Positions 10,771 through 24,235 of a stretch of DNA of 64,000 bases are shown in pieces; the stretch's first letter is position 1; each line of letters begins with the position of its first letter. The position numbers and the translations under genes are program-made. Under the pieces are notes generated by a model. It was not told where the DNA came from. It searched no databases and worked only from the letters and a program-made list of their open reading frames with translations. This DNA comes from Rhipicephalus microplus (taxonomy: Eukaryota; Arthropoda; Arachnida; Ixodida; Ixodidae). Location of the stretch: NCBI RefSeq assembly GCF_043290135.1, contig NC_134702.1, forward strand, positions 190,744,491 to 190,808,490. The letters run 5' to 3'.

Positions 10771-11016
10771 GCCCCGCCGCAGTGATCTAGTGGATAAGGT
10801 ACTCGGCTGCTAACCCGCATGTCACGGGATCAAATCCCGGCTGCGGTTGCTGCATTTCCGATGGAGGCGGAAATGTTGTTGGCCTGTGTGTTCAGATTTG
10901 GGTGCACGTTAAAGAATCCCAGATGGTCGAAGTTCCCGGAGGCCTCCCACTACGGTGTCTCTCATAATTATATGGTGATTTCGGGACGTTAAACCCCATA
11001 TATCAATGATCAATCA
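10771..11016 (+). mobile_element. Ruka-type SINE, second copy
   Basis: Same head (GCCCCGCCGC), B box variant GGATCAAATCCC, and body with GGAGGCGGAAATG and TGCACGTTAAAGAATCCC. The tail is a decayed ATCA repeat. Flanks AGAGGAAGAGGCCG (10757-10770) and AGAGGAAGTGGTCG (11016-11029) form a target duplication with two differences. It is older than the copies at 31.3 and 60.8 kb. Confidence 0.9.
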
Positions 11017-11024
11017 GAGGAAGT

Positions 11025-12960
11025 GGTCGGGCGGGAGTATGGGTGCGTCCGCCTTGCACCTGTGAGTGGTGGCTGGGACCGCACGGCTTGAGAATCTGGT
11101 AGGTTAACAATAGGCGAAAACCGTAAGACTATCTCACTGAAGAGGGAGTGCATGCGCTCATTTGGTGCCTGTATGACAGCAATTATATCCAGCCGAAGCG
11201 CTAGAGACTGCTGCTTTACACTTTCTATAGCTGCTGAATTCTGGCGTTTGTACGCTCTTTTGCTGACTCCAGATGCGCATGCATATCTGCGTAACTCACG
11301 TTCATGTGACAGCGTACCTGTGTGATTTTTTTGAAAAGAATCTGAAATGGTGTTTCGGGGGTGGAAGGGGGCAGGATGTGCTATGTGGTGAAGGTTGAGG
11401 TTGGTTGAGCTGTCCAGGACTCTGCCCTCAAAGTACCTCCAGAAGTACTGCCTTGGCATTGCGGGTCCCCGAAGTCTGTGCTTTCGGATTTTCCCTGGTA
11501 GCTGTTGTCTTTGCCACCATTTTTAGGCGTACTCTTTTTATAGGGTGACAGGGCGCATTTGATGTCGGGCTAGCAGGGCACTTCGCCTCAATGCTTCATA
11601 AAATAATGGGAACGGGATCGGTAATGGGGCTTCAATTTTCTCCGTATCTTGGAGCAAGATGCGGAGGGCGTCTTCGAACGGGACCACCTATTCGTCAGCG
11701 GTGTTGCAGAAGCATCAGCAGTCAACTATGATGGAGGAGCCTTATCGTTGGATTTGATGATTTGAAACTGTTCCTCGTCGATGTCTCCTTTTAACTCGGG
11801 ATCTGTTGAAAAGCTGTCACTAGCGCCGCAGGCACTGTAAATCTGTTGTGACATGATACCCTTCACAGTTTTTGCACTGTGGAGAGCACGGGTGCGATTA
11901 GGTTTAAACTATTGATGCCACAGTGATAACAAACGGTGATGTCCGTAGGCGGCAATTTTCAGCTTGGTGTTCCGACTTGTGGCAAGTTTTGCATACCTGG
12001 TGCCGGGGGAGCTGTAGGTAGCAGCGCAGTGCTGCTTCAAGGAAGCGGGCAAAGAGAAGCACACGACTGCCTTTTCAAGTGATTAGTGCAATGCAATATT
12101 CTTGTGACCCATCATCCGAGCGTGTATTATCTGGAGTCCGGTCGGTTGCATTTTCTCTACCAGCCTATGTGAAATAGTACCTGGTTCCAGCCTCGGAGCA
12201 ATATCCTTGCACGAATCGCTGCGTGGTGCCAGATATGCAGATAATGGGTATGTGCGTCGGCCAAATGACAGCTCTTCGACTTCAAAAGGGCGTTCGTGAC
12301 ATGAGATTATAGAATCTTTATGATCACCAAGTTTTGTTCTGGTCAGGTTCGTAAGATGTGGCTTCTGCGATCATTCGAACTCATTCTAGCGGCCGCCCAA
12401 AGGGCGGCGGTCAAGGTTGGTCTGGGCAATAGATCCACACTGAGGCCTCCGAGAGGATGCAGGCCAGTCTTTGCATATCTGAATGAAAGAGGAAGTAGGC
12501 GCTTCGCCACACTCGTCCTTGGCCTGGCCTGAAGGTTCTGCGAGTCAGTTGGGAGAGGCGACGCTGCTTCGAGAGCTGCGGCGTTGTGAGCGCGTCGCTT
12601 GTTGCAGACCACCTTCCACGAGCCACCCTTGTTTACGTCCTCCTACATTTTGTTCGTGATGTCGGTGAAAACGGTGGAATCTTCGCCTGTGCCTTCACCA
12701 GATTGCTGGTCCTTTTTATGTCCTTTGATAGGAAGAGTAGTAGCGTAGGGGTCCGGCGATGCCCTGATAGCATCTGCCTTGTCGGTGTCAGTTAGTGTCT
12801 CCTCGGCATCGCTAATCATAGTAGGTGTCATTTTCTCGCAGTCTCTTGCAGAAACGGTGCATAATAGCGACGATAATCTTAAACGCTGCCTGTACCGAAG
12901 GTCATGATGGCTGTCATCAAGAGTGCGAAATTGAACGATGCCCACTGCAAGCGGCATGCA
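11025..12960 (-). pseudogene. ORF1 (gag-like) relic of the old LINE
   Basis: The minus strand reads in broken frames SVAKRLLPLSFRY and HPLGGLSVDLLPRPTLTAAL (about 12510-12400), then PEQNLVI, then VCYHCG near 11930, the first half of a zinc knuckle. A coiled region (SVKQQSLALRLDIIAVIQ) lies near 11220-11150. This order (basic N-terminus, RNA-binding-like middle, CCHC, heptads) fits LINE ORF1 proteins that bind the element RNA. Many stops are present. The 12643-12957 frame (DAEETLTDTDKADAIRASPD) is probably the acidic N-terminus. Confidence 0.6.
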
Positions 12961-13131
12961 TCAGCGTCACAGCGCCAAGGCAGTACTGATACCGGCTCCC
13001 TTAGCCTCAATGCGGCGTTCGCCCTTTCGTGATCCTGAAGACGTGTGAATAAGGTAAAAATACACTCACAGTGTCCGCAGAGGCACTCGGGAGCTCCGGT
13101 AACTAGGGGTATCGAACAGCGCAGACGAATC

Positions 13132-13203
13132 GGATGCCACACTTGTGTATCATCTGAAAAAGAAGTTTGGATGCCACACTTGTCTCTCATCTGAAAAAGA
13201 AGA
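13132..13203. repeat. Tandem duplication, 37-bp unit
   Basis: GGATGCCACACTTGT and CATCTGAAAAAGAAG repeat once at a 37-bp spacing. Confidence 0.85.
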
Positions 13204-13455
13204 AACACGTCAACACAATGTGAAAACCTGGCGGTGGATCCCAAGAACGACAAGAACCTGTTTACTTTCAGCATGCTTCTGTAGCACAATGAAGAGCGCT
13301 ACAAAAACCACTTATGCATACACAGGCAAGTGTTGACTAACAATCATGATGGTTGTGATGGGTTATGAACGCGCCAAAAATGCCTACTATGGAGTACGCG
13401 ATTAGGTTCAATTTTGATTGCGAAGCATTTCTCAGTGAACTTTGGCAATTTTGAG

Positions 13456-14163
<708 letters not shown>

Positions 14164-14194
14164 GCGGCCTAAGGCTTTTAGCTCTCCTGGCTGT

Positions 14195-15000
14195 TTCGAT
14201 AATGGTATCGACACCAAACTTGGTATAACATAACATTACTGCAAGAAGAACATATTCTACTAGTCATAACTTAAAACTATGACATGTAAGTCATTAATGT
14301 CATAATTTACAATTTATGGTCCTGCACTTCTTGCGGTGGTTTCGTTCACATGGCATGCTGCAAAACTGGTAGGGTATGACATGATTGTACGGACAACACA
14401 AGCGACAAATTCAAACACGAAAATCATGACATGCGTGTCATGTGACAACATGACTACATGCCACGCTCAAGATGCGCTGACGGCCATTTCGCTAGAGTCA
14501 CATATACCAAATTTGTTATTACGGTACGTGAATAGATGAAGGTTTGCGACTGCTGCAAACATGATTATCGTGAGATAGGGTCATGTAACACTATGACTAC
14601 ATGCCCAGCTCATGATGCGCTGGCGGCCGTTTCGTTAGCTTCTCTTATACCGAGTTGGGTATTACAGGACGTGAATGAATGACGAAAGTATGACTGGTGC
14701 AAACATCAAAATCATGAGTGGCGTGACATGTAACAACATGGCCACGCTACGCTCATGATGCGCTAGCAGCCTTTTACTAGCTTCACATGTACCAAACATG
14801 GTATTACACGATGCGAACGGACGACATAAGTAAATGACACATCCAAACATGATAATCACGATATGCGTGTCATGTACCAACATGACTACTTGCAACATTC
14901 ATGGTGCGCTCGCGACCTTTTTGGTAGCTTCGCATATGCCCAATTTGGTATTACGTGACGTCAATAGATGACGAAGGTATGTGACTAGTGCAGACATGAT
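14195..15000 (-). repeat. Core tandem units downstream of the module, copy 2
   Basis: Units spaced about 140-148 bp carry variants of the palindromic box (for example TACCAAACATGGTATTAC near 14788), followed by ACGTGAAT-like and CATGATAATCATGA segments. Confidence 0.75.
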
Positions 15001-15029
15001 AATCATGAGGTGTGTCATATGAGAACGTG

Positions 15030-15425
15030 ACTACATGACACAATGAAGGCACCAATACATTTCGACGTGACGCGGTGTGCGTGCTCACCGGCGTTCATTT
15101 CGCCGTGTCACGCCGGCGTTGCCACGCCAAGCGCCGGTCCTGCCGTATACTCGCATGCGCGCGCTGTGCTGCGTTGCTTTGACGCACGCGCGTTTTAACG
15201 CGTCCGGCGTCCCTCTGTCAGGAAAAATGAGACGCAGAGTTGTCTGGGTAACGCATGCGCGCGAAATGCAGCATGTCGCATTTCGTGCCTGCTGCCATTG
15301 GGCCACGCCCACGGACGCTGGTCGCACCGGTTGCGCCTGGCGTTAGACAATAGAGTGCTGTTGTTTTTCTAACGTAGCGTTGCTGTGCCCAGCGTGCGTG
15401 CGCGTCAACGCTACATTGGAGTGTA
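15030..15425 (-). other. GC-rich module inside HINE-like copy 2
   Basis: The reverse complement matches 968-1350 with blocks CCAATGTAGCGTTGACGCG, GCGACATGCTGCATTT and GGCAACGCCGGCGTGACACG. About 40 bp in the middle differ. Same position within the element as in copy 1. Confidence 0.72.
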
Positions 15426-15439
15426 TTGGGTCATTCATG

Positions 15440-15700
15440 ATGCGGTCGCGGCCGTGTTACTAGCTCCACTTATACCAAATTTGGTTCTACGTGACGTCAA
15501 TGAATAAGTAAATATATGACTGATGCAAACACGATAATTCTGGATGGTGTGACATGTGAGAACATGACAACATACCACGCTCATAGAGTGCTCGCGGCCG
15601 TTTTGCTAGCTTCACATTACTAAATTTGCTATCATTTGACGTGAATAAAGGACGAAGGTAAACAACACATCCAAGCATGATAATCATGACACGGAAGTCA
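15440..15700 (-). repeat. Core units upstream of the module, copy 2
   Basis: Two units with boxes near 15472 (ATACCAAATTTGGTT) and 15626 (worn). They mirror the two units of copy 1 at 755-965. Confidence 0.72.
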
Positions 15701-15814
15701 TGTGCTGGGATCTTTTAACTCCACGTTGTAACGTTGCGCTGATTTTAAAGTGACATAACAACCTTTCTCATTCGTGCTTCGCCAGTCATGAATTCCCAGT
15801 GTATGTGGGATCTG

Positions 15815-18540
15815 CCATTTATTATCGTGTGCTTTCTCGTGCTTTTTTTGTGTGTGTGATCGTGTGTCCGAGGTAGCTAGCCTGATGTTTCCTTTGATCG
15901 AGCACGATTCTTTGGTGCGCGAATTTGTTGCAGATGTTTTTTACTGGTGTGACACCGCGAAGCTGTTGTGTGTCGCTGAGCAGCTCGAATACAAAAAAAA
16001 ACGCTTCTTGCAAGTACAACTTATTCCCCTGTGATCGGTAGTGTCGAGAAGAGTATCGGGGCGCGTATTTTTCGTAATAGAGTACTTAATTTCTCAAAAA
16101 CAAGCGCTGTGAGGCACGCACCGCCGCCTCTATACGACAGCATCAAATCTCCTCTCCAAACGTTTCCTTCACGGGCGCTCGCAACAAAACAAGAAAACAA
16201 GCACCAACAAAATGTACGCAGGACATGCCATTATAACCCACTTACGCAACAGGCAATTAGCACAGACGAGGAGAAATCAACACATTAAAGCGCGGCTTGT
16301 TTTGGGGGCAATCATATTTGCAGATAAACTGGCAAGACAATACCCTTTCCCCTGGCTGCAACCCTGGGACGTACGTGCTACGCGCAGTGCGATTAGTTAA
16401 AAAGTTTGCGAATTCAGGAAAGATACAAACTAGAGGTGTCCGAGGATATCACGGGTGGTAAACTCGGTCAGAAAGTTGGGATGTTTGAGCGGCATAAGTG
16501 AGCAGTATAGTACAGTCAGTCAATGTTGAAGAACCAATTTACGACACCAATGGAGTACTCTGTTGTAGAGTATCGCTGGGACGACAACCAGCGCTGGAGT
16601 TCGTTTCAGTGTTTTTTTGAAGAGAAATATTCAAGACACGTTTGAAGAACTTCGGAAGAACTTCACTTGTGGTGAATATTTAAGGGTGCGAAATATTCTT
16701 GTGCAGTTTATGATGCGTGAGATTGCAAGTGTAGTGCGGTAAGTTTGTTCCCGTTGTTTTAAATGCATTCGAAGGGATTTTATGAGTGGTAATTGGTACC
16801 AGCCAAGTTTGCAACGTCATGGCATGGCTTTACTGAGTATACATGTTATTTTCTGTGTCTCAAAGTCTTGCTTTTAACTCGGTTTTAGATCACAACCGTT
16901 CTTGTTCATCCACTACAGAAAAAAAAATTGGCCCCGAATCTGCATGTTACACTGCAAATGTCATCGAAACACGATAGCCTTGTGCCTAAAGAGAGGGACC
17001 AAAACGTTTATTACGTGTTCTGCGTGAGAAAATCGGTGAATGGTATTCTGGAAACGCTTTGTCACAGTGCCTCGAGCTGCAGTGGAGGCTAACAAGCGCT
17101 TCGAGGCACGTTAGGCATGAGTGCGACTTGGCAGTTTTTTTCGAAAACGAAAGCGTGCGCGCACGCGGCGAAACATGCGCACCTGTCTCGGAAGTCAGAA
17201 GGTGTAGAACGCAAAGCTACGGGCAGGTGCCGCCACCGTGTCGTCGTAGCAAAGCGTTGCAAGCACTTTCATTTTTGAGCATGGCCTTGCACTGTCAGCG
17301 CAGTGCGATAAACGCTACTGTCGTTTGAGTTACTTGTGTGTGCCACTTGTAGTATATAGGCAGACATACATAAAATTGACGTGTTGTTATGGCGCCTCAG
17401 ATATGCACAATTATTGTTTTTATTTGACAATTGCGTATGAACGCTAAATTCTGAGCAATATTGGTGAGCACTGCGGATGGTGTAGGCTGTTTGGGGTCGT
17501 TTGAGGAATTGTTAAGGGCGGACAAACAGACAATTGTACAAACAAATAGAGAGACAGCCAGACAGACAGACCAAAAATTTTCCGTTGAAGGTCCTCAAGA
17601 AAGAGTATCGTCTTCAAAAACGCCAGACCTGCGTGGAAGGCGCAGCACAGTCCTACAGAAAGCTAGACGAGCGGCCTTTTCTAAACACTCATTGGGTACC
17701 CGCTGCAAGGACACTTGCTTAATGCCCTCTACGGTATTATTAATAAAAAAAATTATGGTAGTAGGCTGGCATTTGCTGTGCTATTTTTCGTCGATCCTCT
17801 CAGAAGCGTCGTATCCGCTAAACCATGGTCTCCGAGATGACGGGCGCGAGGCTGCTTTCTATCCAGCCGTCCCAATCGCACGGAGAGCGCGCGTTTGCAG
17901 AAGTGGGCGTGGCCCACTCTACTATTCGCACCACGGCGCTTTTTTTTTTTCGGTCGAAAAAGCTGGTGCGCTGTTGGCAAAACTTCTATATGGCGGAAAA
18001 AATAATGGTTTCGCGCTTTTATATAACTTTGTGTTCGAAATTCGGAAATGACGGGTCAAGGAGTACAAGAGGCAAAGTCAACGTTTGGTCGTTTCAATTT
18101 CAAATGAGGTTTTTATGTTGCAGTAAACTGCCAGCGCTCAAATAGATGGGTTAAAATGGCGATGCTTCTGAGAAAGACTGGCATGTGCTCGAAACTATAT
18201 TTCGAAGTTCGTGGGCTGTGTAATGGTGGGGGGGGGTGGAGCACTGGCGAAAAAGGAAGAACAATGGTAGCCCGTTCTACAAGCGAAAACAGAAGAGTGC
18301 CACATTTCACGTCTATAGATAACTTTTTTTACACTCGAGTGAAAGAATTCTTGCTCTCATTGAACTAGCACTGTTTTCTTTGTAACGCTGTTTCAAGAAT
18401 ACTTGCATACCCCCTATTTTAATCACTGCTGCACAGCGACGTGGTTTTAATGCTTCTTAGAAGCGTTTTTGCTTCTTATACTGGCACGCCTGCCATGCAG
18501 CCGTACTCGCCACAAGTGGCCTGTGCAATGGATGAGCCAT
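15815..18540. other. Unassigned sequence
   Basis: No domain, RNA gene or clear element boundary is visible. There is a worn GACA-type simple repeat near 17535-17575. The longest frame (17461-18051) lacks any recognisable domain and overlaps simple repeats, so I treat it as chance. Confidence 0.4.
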
Positions 18541-18610
18541 GTTCAGTGGGACTTCCTAACGAGGAGCAAAACGCTGTTCAGTGGGACTTCCGAAACGTGG
18601 AGCAAAATGC
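18541..18610. repeat. Tandem duplication, 35-bp unit
   Basis: GTTCAGTGGGACTTCC followed by GTGGAGCAAAA or its GAGGAGCAAAA variant occurs twice in direct order. Confidence 0.85.
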
Positions 18611-18754
18611 ATAAATGAACAAAATCACGGCGTATGCACTAAGTGAATGATTAGTAGGGTGAAGCGTAAGTACACCAATCTGTCTGCACGTACGTGCATT
18701 TATTAGTCCACACGTTCGTCGGCTCTTATCACATTACAGGACACATCAGACGGA

Positions 18755-18825
18755 GGGATGCTTCGCCCCACTCATCGTATTATTTACTTCGTGGATATGC
18801 TGGCTACGATGGATAGAAGGACGAC
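18755..18825 (+). repeat. Dispersed repeat B, copy 1
   Basis: GACGGAGGGATGCTTCGCCC and TCGTGGATATGCTGG are shared in order and orientation with 58010-58070 (TTTGCCCCATTCATCAT, CTGGATATGCTG). Family unknown. Confidence 0.6.
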
Positions 18826-18829
18826 CTAC

Positions 18830-20487
18830 CAAGTGACGCTGTAAAAACACTTCATCCTAAAAGCAGTAAAACCACGTCGCGCTACGCGTCGCAGCTGTGA
18901 TTACGTCAGCAGGCTTATAATATTTCTCTAAACAGCATTACAATCTAAATCAGGGGTAGTTCCACGAAAGGAATGAGAGACCCATATTTATTTGCTTGTA
19001 ACCCGTGAGCGCAAAATGTGGCATTCTGATTTAGTTGGTGATTTGGGCTGCCATATTTTAATAAATGTTGAGCATTTGATAGCCACACCTACTCGCGACT
19101 TCGGTGTCGATGACGCTGCTGACACCACCACTGCACATGCTGGCGTCTTGTGCCTAAGTTTTTTTTCTCCTATCTTAGGTGCAAAAGTGCACGCAGCAGT
19201 ATGACGTATTTCTCAAATAAATAAAAGAAGCAAGACCTGACGTCACTTTCTCATAAAGAAAAAAAAGCTACTGCATTGACATAGAGTAAATTGACATAGA
19301 GTAACGCGAACGCCGCAACATGAGCGCGAAACGAAGAAATAACACCCGCTGGGAAAGAACGATCCCTGAGCCGACCAAACTCGGCGCTCAGCATCAGCAA
19401 CTGCCTTGCTCTCTCCTCACTATGCGCCAACGCCGTGAAGTCTGGCGCAAAAGCCAGGCTTTCAAAGTGCAACTACGCTTCGCACTCACCCGCGAGGCTT
19501 CTCCAGTTATTTTCTCCAACTACTTCCCGTTGCGCCACACCACCAAGAGACAGGGAGGAGGTCTGGACTACGCTTAGACTGAACGTCACCGCCTCTGTGA
19601 GGACCAACGGCTGGTTACCGATGCGCTTTGGTCACTTATGGTCCCCCATTCGCATTGCGAGTTCTACGGTGTTCAGTGGATACGTTTGGGTATGTAAGAA
19701 CAAATATCGAAACCTATTGCCTGTTGAAGAACAACGCCAACCATGTTCAGAGTTCTGTGTATCTGGTATGAAACACTGCGCTTTTTATAGCAGTAGCAAT
19801 TCTCACTTTTTATTCTCCAGTAGACTACTTCGATGAACACTTGGTTTTCTGAAAGACGCCGTGCAGCCGCACGTGCGACCCTTTGATCTGGATGCAGTAG
19901 AGATAACTGTAATGAACAGGATATTGATATTGCCATTGTGCTAAGAAAATATATTCAAAATAGAGACGACTGAAAAAGGAGACTACGATACCTCAAGCAC
20001 TTTTTCTCTGAAGGTCGTAGGCAGTAAATGTAGGTCGGCTAATCGTAGCATTTCACAATGTTCCAGAAGAGTTACTTATCACGAAATTAGGTGGCACAAT
20101 AAGCGCACTCAATTTTCTAGAGCGTAAGGGGCATTCGGTTGACTACCTCATAAGTACCGGTATTCGATAAAATAGTAAAACGATCTCTAATGATATGAGG
20201 GCAATAGTATTCAGCGACAATAATTATTACAGCTTTACCTATTACGCATCTTCAAAAAGGGGGAGCGGTCAAATGTCTCTCTCACAGACGAACATTTGAG
20301 CAGTTGCTGCGCCTTTATTCGCCAATCGGACCAAAATAAATGCAGTAACAGAAAACGATTAGTTGCCTTCAGTACAGACAGAAGATATGTCGGTGATTTT
20401 TGCTCACACGCAAGAAGGGAAAAAAAAAAACATGCGCACGCTGAAATTCCCCGCGCTGCGCTTCCTGCCATGGTCTCCGCCGCTCGA
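18830..20487. other. Unassigned sequence
   Basis: I recognise no gene or element. Frames near 19320-19840 are short, overlap on both strands and carry no known motif. Confidence 0.4.
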
Positions 20488-20629
20488 GGATGGATGGAGG
20501 GATGGATATAGCTGTACCATTCAGAGCGGGCCGTGGCTTGCGCCACCAAGCCATGGTACTTAATGAACAAAAAACTATTTTTTTTTCTTTTTAAATAGTG
20601 AGGTTGATGATTCGTACTTTGCACTGAAG

Positions 20630-22690
20630 GGTGTAACTTTCACTGATGCCTTGACTTTAGCCACCAATCAGATAACCTCCTTTTAGTTATTTCTACACGC
20701 TTAAACTCTATTTTGCCCTCCCTGTTTCTAAACCCAAGTGCTTTGAAGAACTCTGCACCATCGTTCTGAACCATAGGGCGAAGCCCTTTACAGAACATTA
20801 TCAAGTGTTCGGCAGTTTCTTCTTCCTATCCACACGCACTGCATAGTGACTACCGCTTCGTATTTAGCCCGATATCTCTTGCTTCGCAATACTGCCGTCC
20901 TGGCCTCAAACAGTAGATAACTACCCCGAGTATTATCATAGATCCTTCCTCGGCATTTTCCTGCTTAAAAGTTTGATAGGTCTCTAGTGCGGACTTCTTA
21001 TTCATGGTAATTCTCCACCTATTGATCTCTGCTTTCTTCACCTTCTTCTTAACCAATAATTGTTTTGGGTTTGGCCCCCTGCTGTTTTCCAAGTATTTAC
21101 CAGTCAATTTTCTGGTTCGCTTTCACCATTTTGTATCGACATTCTTCATCTACAAGTAGCTGAATACAATCCTAGCCCAACGCTCCTCCCCCATTTCTCT
21201 CAATCGCTTTTCAAATTTTATCTTGCTGCTAGCTTCCCCGCCCTCAAACGATGTTCATTCCATATCACCTTTTACTCCCTGATTTGGTGGATTCCCGTGA
21301 GCTCCTAAGGAAAGCCGACCTATTCCACGTTGTTTAATTTTTAATCTTGCTTGAAATTCTGATCTCATGCACAAGACCGCATTGCCGAACGTCAGACCAG
21401 GAACCATGACCCCTTTCCATATTCCTCTCAGAAATCATAGCTATTGTATTTCCACAGTACCCTGTTTTTCATTACCGCTGCATTCCTGTAACCTTCGACA
21501 CATATATGTCGTGTTCTCTTCGGTTCTCGGCCCCTTTGCTTATCCATATGCCAGATATTTGTATTTATCCGTTACCGCCAGCGTGACCTCCTGTATGCTA
21601 AGCTGTGTAGAATTATGACTGCTGATTTTTTCTTACTGGATCTGATATCTAGTCTATCTCCCTCATTACCGCAAATGTCCATCAATCTCTGCAAATCTTC
21701 CTTGTTGTCGGCCATTAGCACTATATCATTTGCGCACAGCAATTCTGGTAGTAACTGTTCAATGAGTTTTCCTTGTTTGACGAAAGAGAGGCTGAAGCCC
21801 AGTCCACTTCCCTTTAATTTGGCCTCTAATCCTTATAGGTACATTATGATTAACAAGGGTGACAGGGGACACCCCTGCATAAGCCTCGGTTTCACCTCTT
21901 CAGGCTCGAATACCTGTTTTTGCCACTTTATAATTACCTTGTTACCCTTAGAGATATCCTTTTAAAGATTAGTGACTACATCTTCCACGCCTAGTGTGTG
22001 CAGTATTCCCCACAACTTCTCTAGAACCACGCTATCGTACGCTCCCTTGATATCCAAAAATGCAAGCCACAGGGCCTGTGTTCCTTTAATGCTATTTCGA
22101 TGCACTGCGTCAGTGAGAACAGATTGTCTTCCAACCTCTTGTGTTTCCGAAACCCATTCTGCAGTTCCCTTCAGCACCCCCTCATTCTGTATTCATGCCT
22201 GCAGTCTTTCCTTTATATTCTGAATCGCCAGCCTGTAGACCGCTGATGTCATAGCTATAGGACGGTGGTTGTTTATGTCAGCTTTGTCCCCCTTTCCTTT
22301 ATAGATCATGCTCATCCTGCTAAGTTTACATCCATCGGGAACGTCTCTATCGTATATTATTTTGCTCACTGCTTCTCTCAAAGCCTGCTTAGACTTCGGG
22401 CCTAATGTCTTTAACGGCCTAATTGAAATGCCATCTGGGCCTGTCGATGTACTGCTAGGAACCCTTTTTTCAGCTCTTTCTCACTCTTTTGGTGAAAATG
22501 GAGCCATTGCGCCACTTGATTCATCCTTGTCTATTGTGGTGCATAAAGCACTTCTTTGTTGAAGTTTTTCTGTCACCCTTGTTCTTATATATTCAATAGC
22601 TTCATTCCCTGCTAGCCTAGCACCTTGGCTGTAGTTATAAACCTCTGCTCTAGGCTCTTCTCCTTTCTTAGGGAGTTTAGATGGTTCCAA
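20630..22690 (-). pseudogene. Reverse transcriptase and C-terminus of the SGNH LINE
   Basis: Minus-strand blocks in order: VPDGCKLSRMSMIYKGKGDK and NNHRPIAMTSAVYRL (22350-22230), a GFRK block split by a frameshift, AFLDIKGAYDSVVLEKLWGI (palm motif A with Asp, near 22050), then further worn RT. A C-terminal block INRWRITMNKKSALETYQ (about 21030-20970) is followed by Cys-containing sequence near 20840. Catalytic motif C is not intact in any frame. This half would have copied element RNA at the nicked target; here it is dead. Confidence 0.85.
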
Positions 22691-23219
22691 AATTTTGCGC
22701 CTTCCTTTCTATCCTTTTCATGTACTTCTGCCAGCCACTGAGCTCCCTTTCTTCTAATCTTTTCATTTATCAGAAGGGATGCATCCCTTGTACTGCTTAG
22801 AAAGATTTCTCATTTTCTTTCAACATCATCTGTCAGTTCACCCCACTGCTTAGCATGTCTGTGTTCCCTAGAGGCTTCCTGACGTTTTGCTATGGCTCTC
22901 TTAACTTTTTCATCCCACCCTTTTTTGGGTTTGTGTCTTCTTTTCCGGGGTGACTTCTCACGTGCCTTAGCAAGCTCTAGCTCAAACAGACTAAGTAGAT
23001 TTGTGTATGTTCACACTAATTCATTATCCTCAGTGATTACTTTCTCAATTTGTTTAGTGGCTATTTCAATTTGCCTTTATGTATAAAAATTTTCCAGTAG
23101 TTGCTCATCTTGTCTTATTTCTACTTTCGCTGCTCTTCCATAACTTAGCTTGATACCTTTGTGATCACAACCCAGACTTCTGGAGCCACCTTCATCTATG
23201 TGCATTCCCCTGAGCTTAT

Positions 23220-23815
23220 CATACATCCTATGTCACATCAGTGCGTAATCTATTGTCGACTGCGGCCTTTCTACCTCCCATGCTATTTGCCTTACAGACT
23301 TCTCGGTACTGTTGCAAATGACTAAATCAATCCTTTCACATATATCCATGATTATTTTGCCTGTCGAGTCTGTATACCCACCTATATCTTTAATGTGCGC
23401 ATTCAAATCTCCTAGTATACTTATCTCGAGCTTTCCTCCTAATACCTGAATGTCATTTGATATACACTCTACCATTGCCTGGGTTTCCTATCTGGCCTTT
23501 GCTCCCGCCCACAAGTACACGAAACAAAGGAGTGTCATTAGCCCTGCCACTTTCCCTTTTAGCCATGAATGTTCCTTGCACTCCTGCTTGACCCTTTGCC
23601 AGTCTGTACATTTATGAATGAATGCCCCAATTCCACCACCCTTTCAGCTGCTTTCTGTTTTAATACACTGTTCCCACGTCTAGTCCGCATTGTTAGGAGG
23701 TTGTTCCATGTCCCTGAGATGTGTTTTTACAAAACCGTATACCATCGGCCTCTCCTCCCTTAGCTGTTTTTCTATCTCTTCCCTCTTCAGCCTTTTCCTA
23801 CCACCCTGCGTGTTA
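23220..23815 (-). pseudogene. AP-endonuclease domain of the SGNH LINE
   Basis: Minus-strand frames contain ERPMVYGFVKTHLRDMEQPP near 23710, GGGIGAFIHK near 23620, SILGDLNAHIKDIGGYTD near 23410 (the GDxN active-site block) and QSTIDYAL near 23250 (the SxxDY block). These are the late motifs of an APE-type endonuclease that nicks target DNA. A stop lies between WAGAKAR and ETQAMVE. The N-terminal part was split off by the LTR inserted at 23820. Confidence 0.85.
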
Positions 23816-23819
23816 ATAT

Positions 23820-24170
23820 TGTCACGGGGTCGTGACGTGGCCGAAGACGGGATATTTTATGTTGGGGTTTAACAGTTTATTCGGGCGAACCTGTGCTTGC
23901 CAAAGGGGAACTCTGATTACAGTAGCAGTCTTGCACAGGTAGCATTGAACGGAGCATCGGCCGTCGATCAACAACAGACAAGCGGCGAAGTGCGTCGGCA
24001 TTTTTACTCTTGCCATCGAATGTTCTAGCGTTACCGCTGGTAGTGGCATAGGTTCGAGAATAATCTGTACAGTTCGCAGAGTGGGCGTGATATTATCGAA
24101 ATGATCTACTAAAGTCCGGAAGCTTCTCGAAAACTGCACGCGCGTTTTGCGCTGAGAATTGTATAGTGTT
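23820..24170 (-). repeat. Solo LTR of a second gypsy family (gypsy-B)
   Basis: The reverse complement ends CACGTCACGACCCCGTGACA at 23820. It aligns with 49400-49696, which is followed by a primer site and gag, so the repeat is an LTR. Shared blocks include TAGTAGATCATTTC, CTGCTACTGTAATC and CGAATAAACTGTT. The 5' boundary near 24170-24185 is uncertain and no target duplication was found. It interrupts the LINE between ORF1 and ORF2 and is therefore younger than it. Confidence 0.75.
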
Positions 24171-24185
24171 GAATTGTATAGTGGT

Positions 24186-24221
24186 GCCGAGCCGTGGCTA
24201 TAGACGTAGCCACGGCTCGGC
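24186..24221. other. Perfect 15-bp hairpin
   Basis: GCCGAGCCGTGGCTA and its exact complement flank a 6-nt spacer. Just upstream GAATTGTATAGTG is duplicated in tandem (24157-24184). It lies at the edge of the LTR insertion. Confidence 0.85.
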
Positions 24222-24235
24222 GCTCGTGGTTACGT

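Larger units (their letters stand above)
9366..12960 (-). mobile_element. Old CCHC-type LINE, decayed, minus strand
   Basis: Traces of one element run right to left: ORF1 (12960-11025), endonuclease end (about 10050-9855) and the endonuclease-RT linker (9749-9366). A SINE (10771-11016) and a small inverted-repeat element (10474-10632) interrupt it. The RT itself is missing. Its parts resemble those of the intact LINE at 51-57 kb, so it is likely an older relative. Confidence 0.7.

Noticed and set aside
16690..16745. 32-nt segment between TTCTTGTGCAG and GTAAGTTTG
   Set aside because: Too short to judge and no coding context; likely chance splice-site pair.
17461..18051. 196-codon frame
   Set aside because: Overlaps simple repeats, has no domain or conserved composition, and competing frames exist on both strands.
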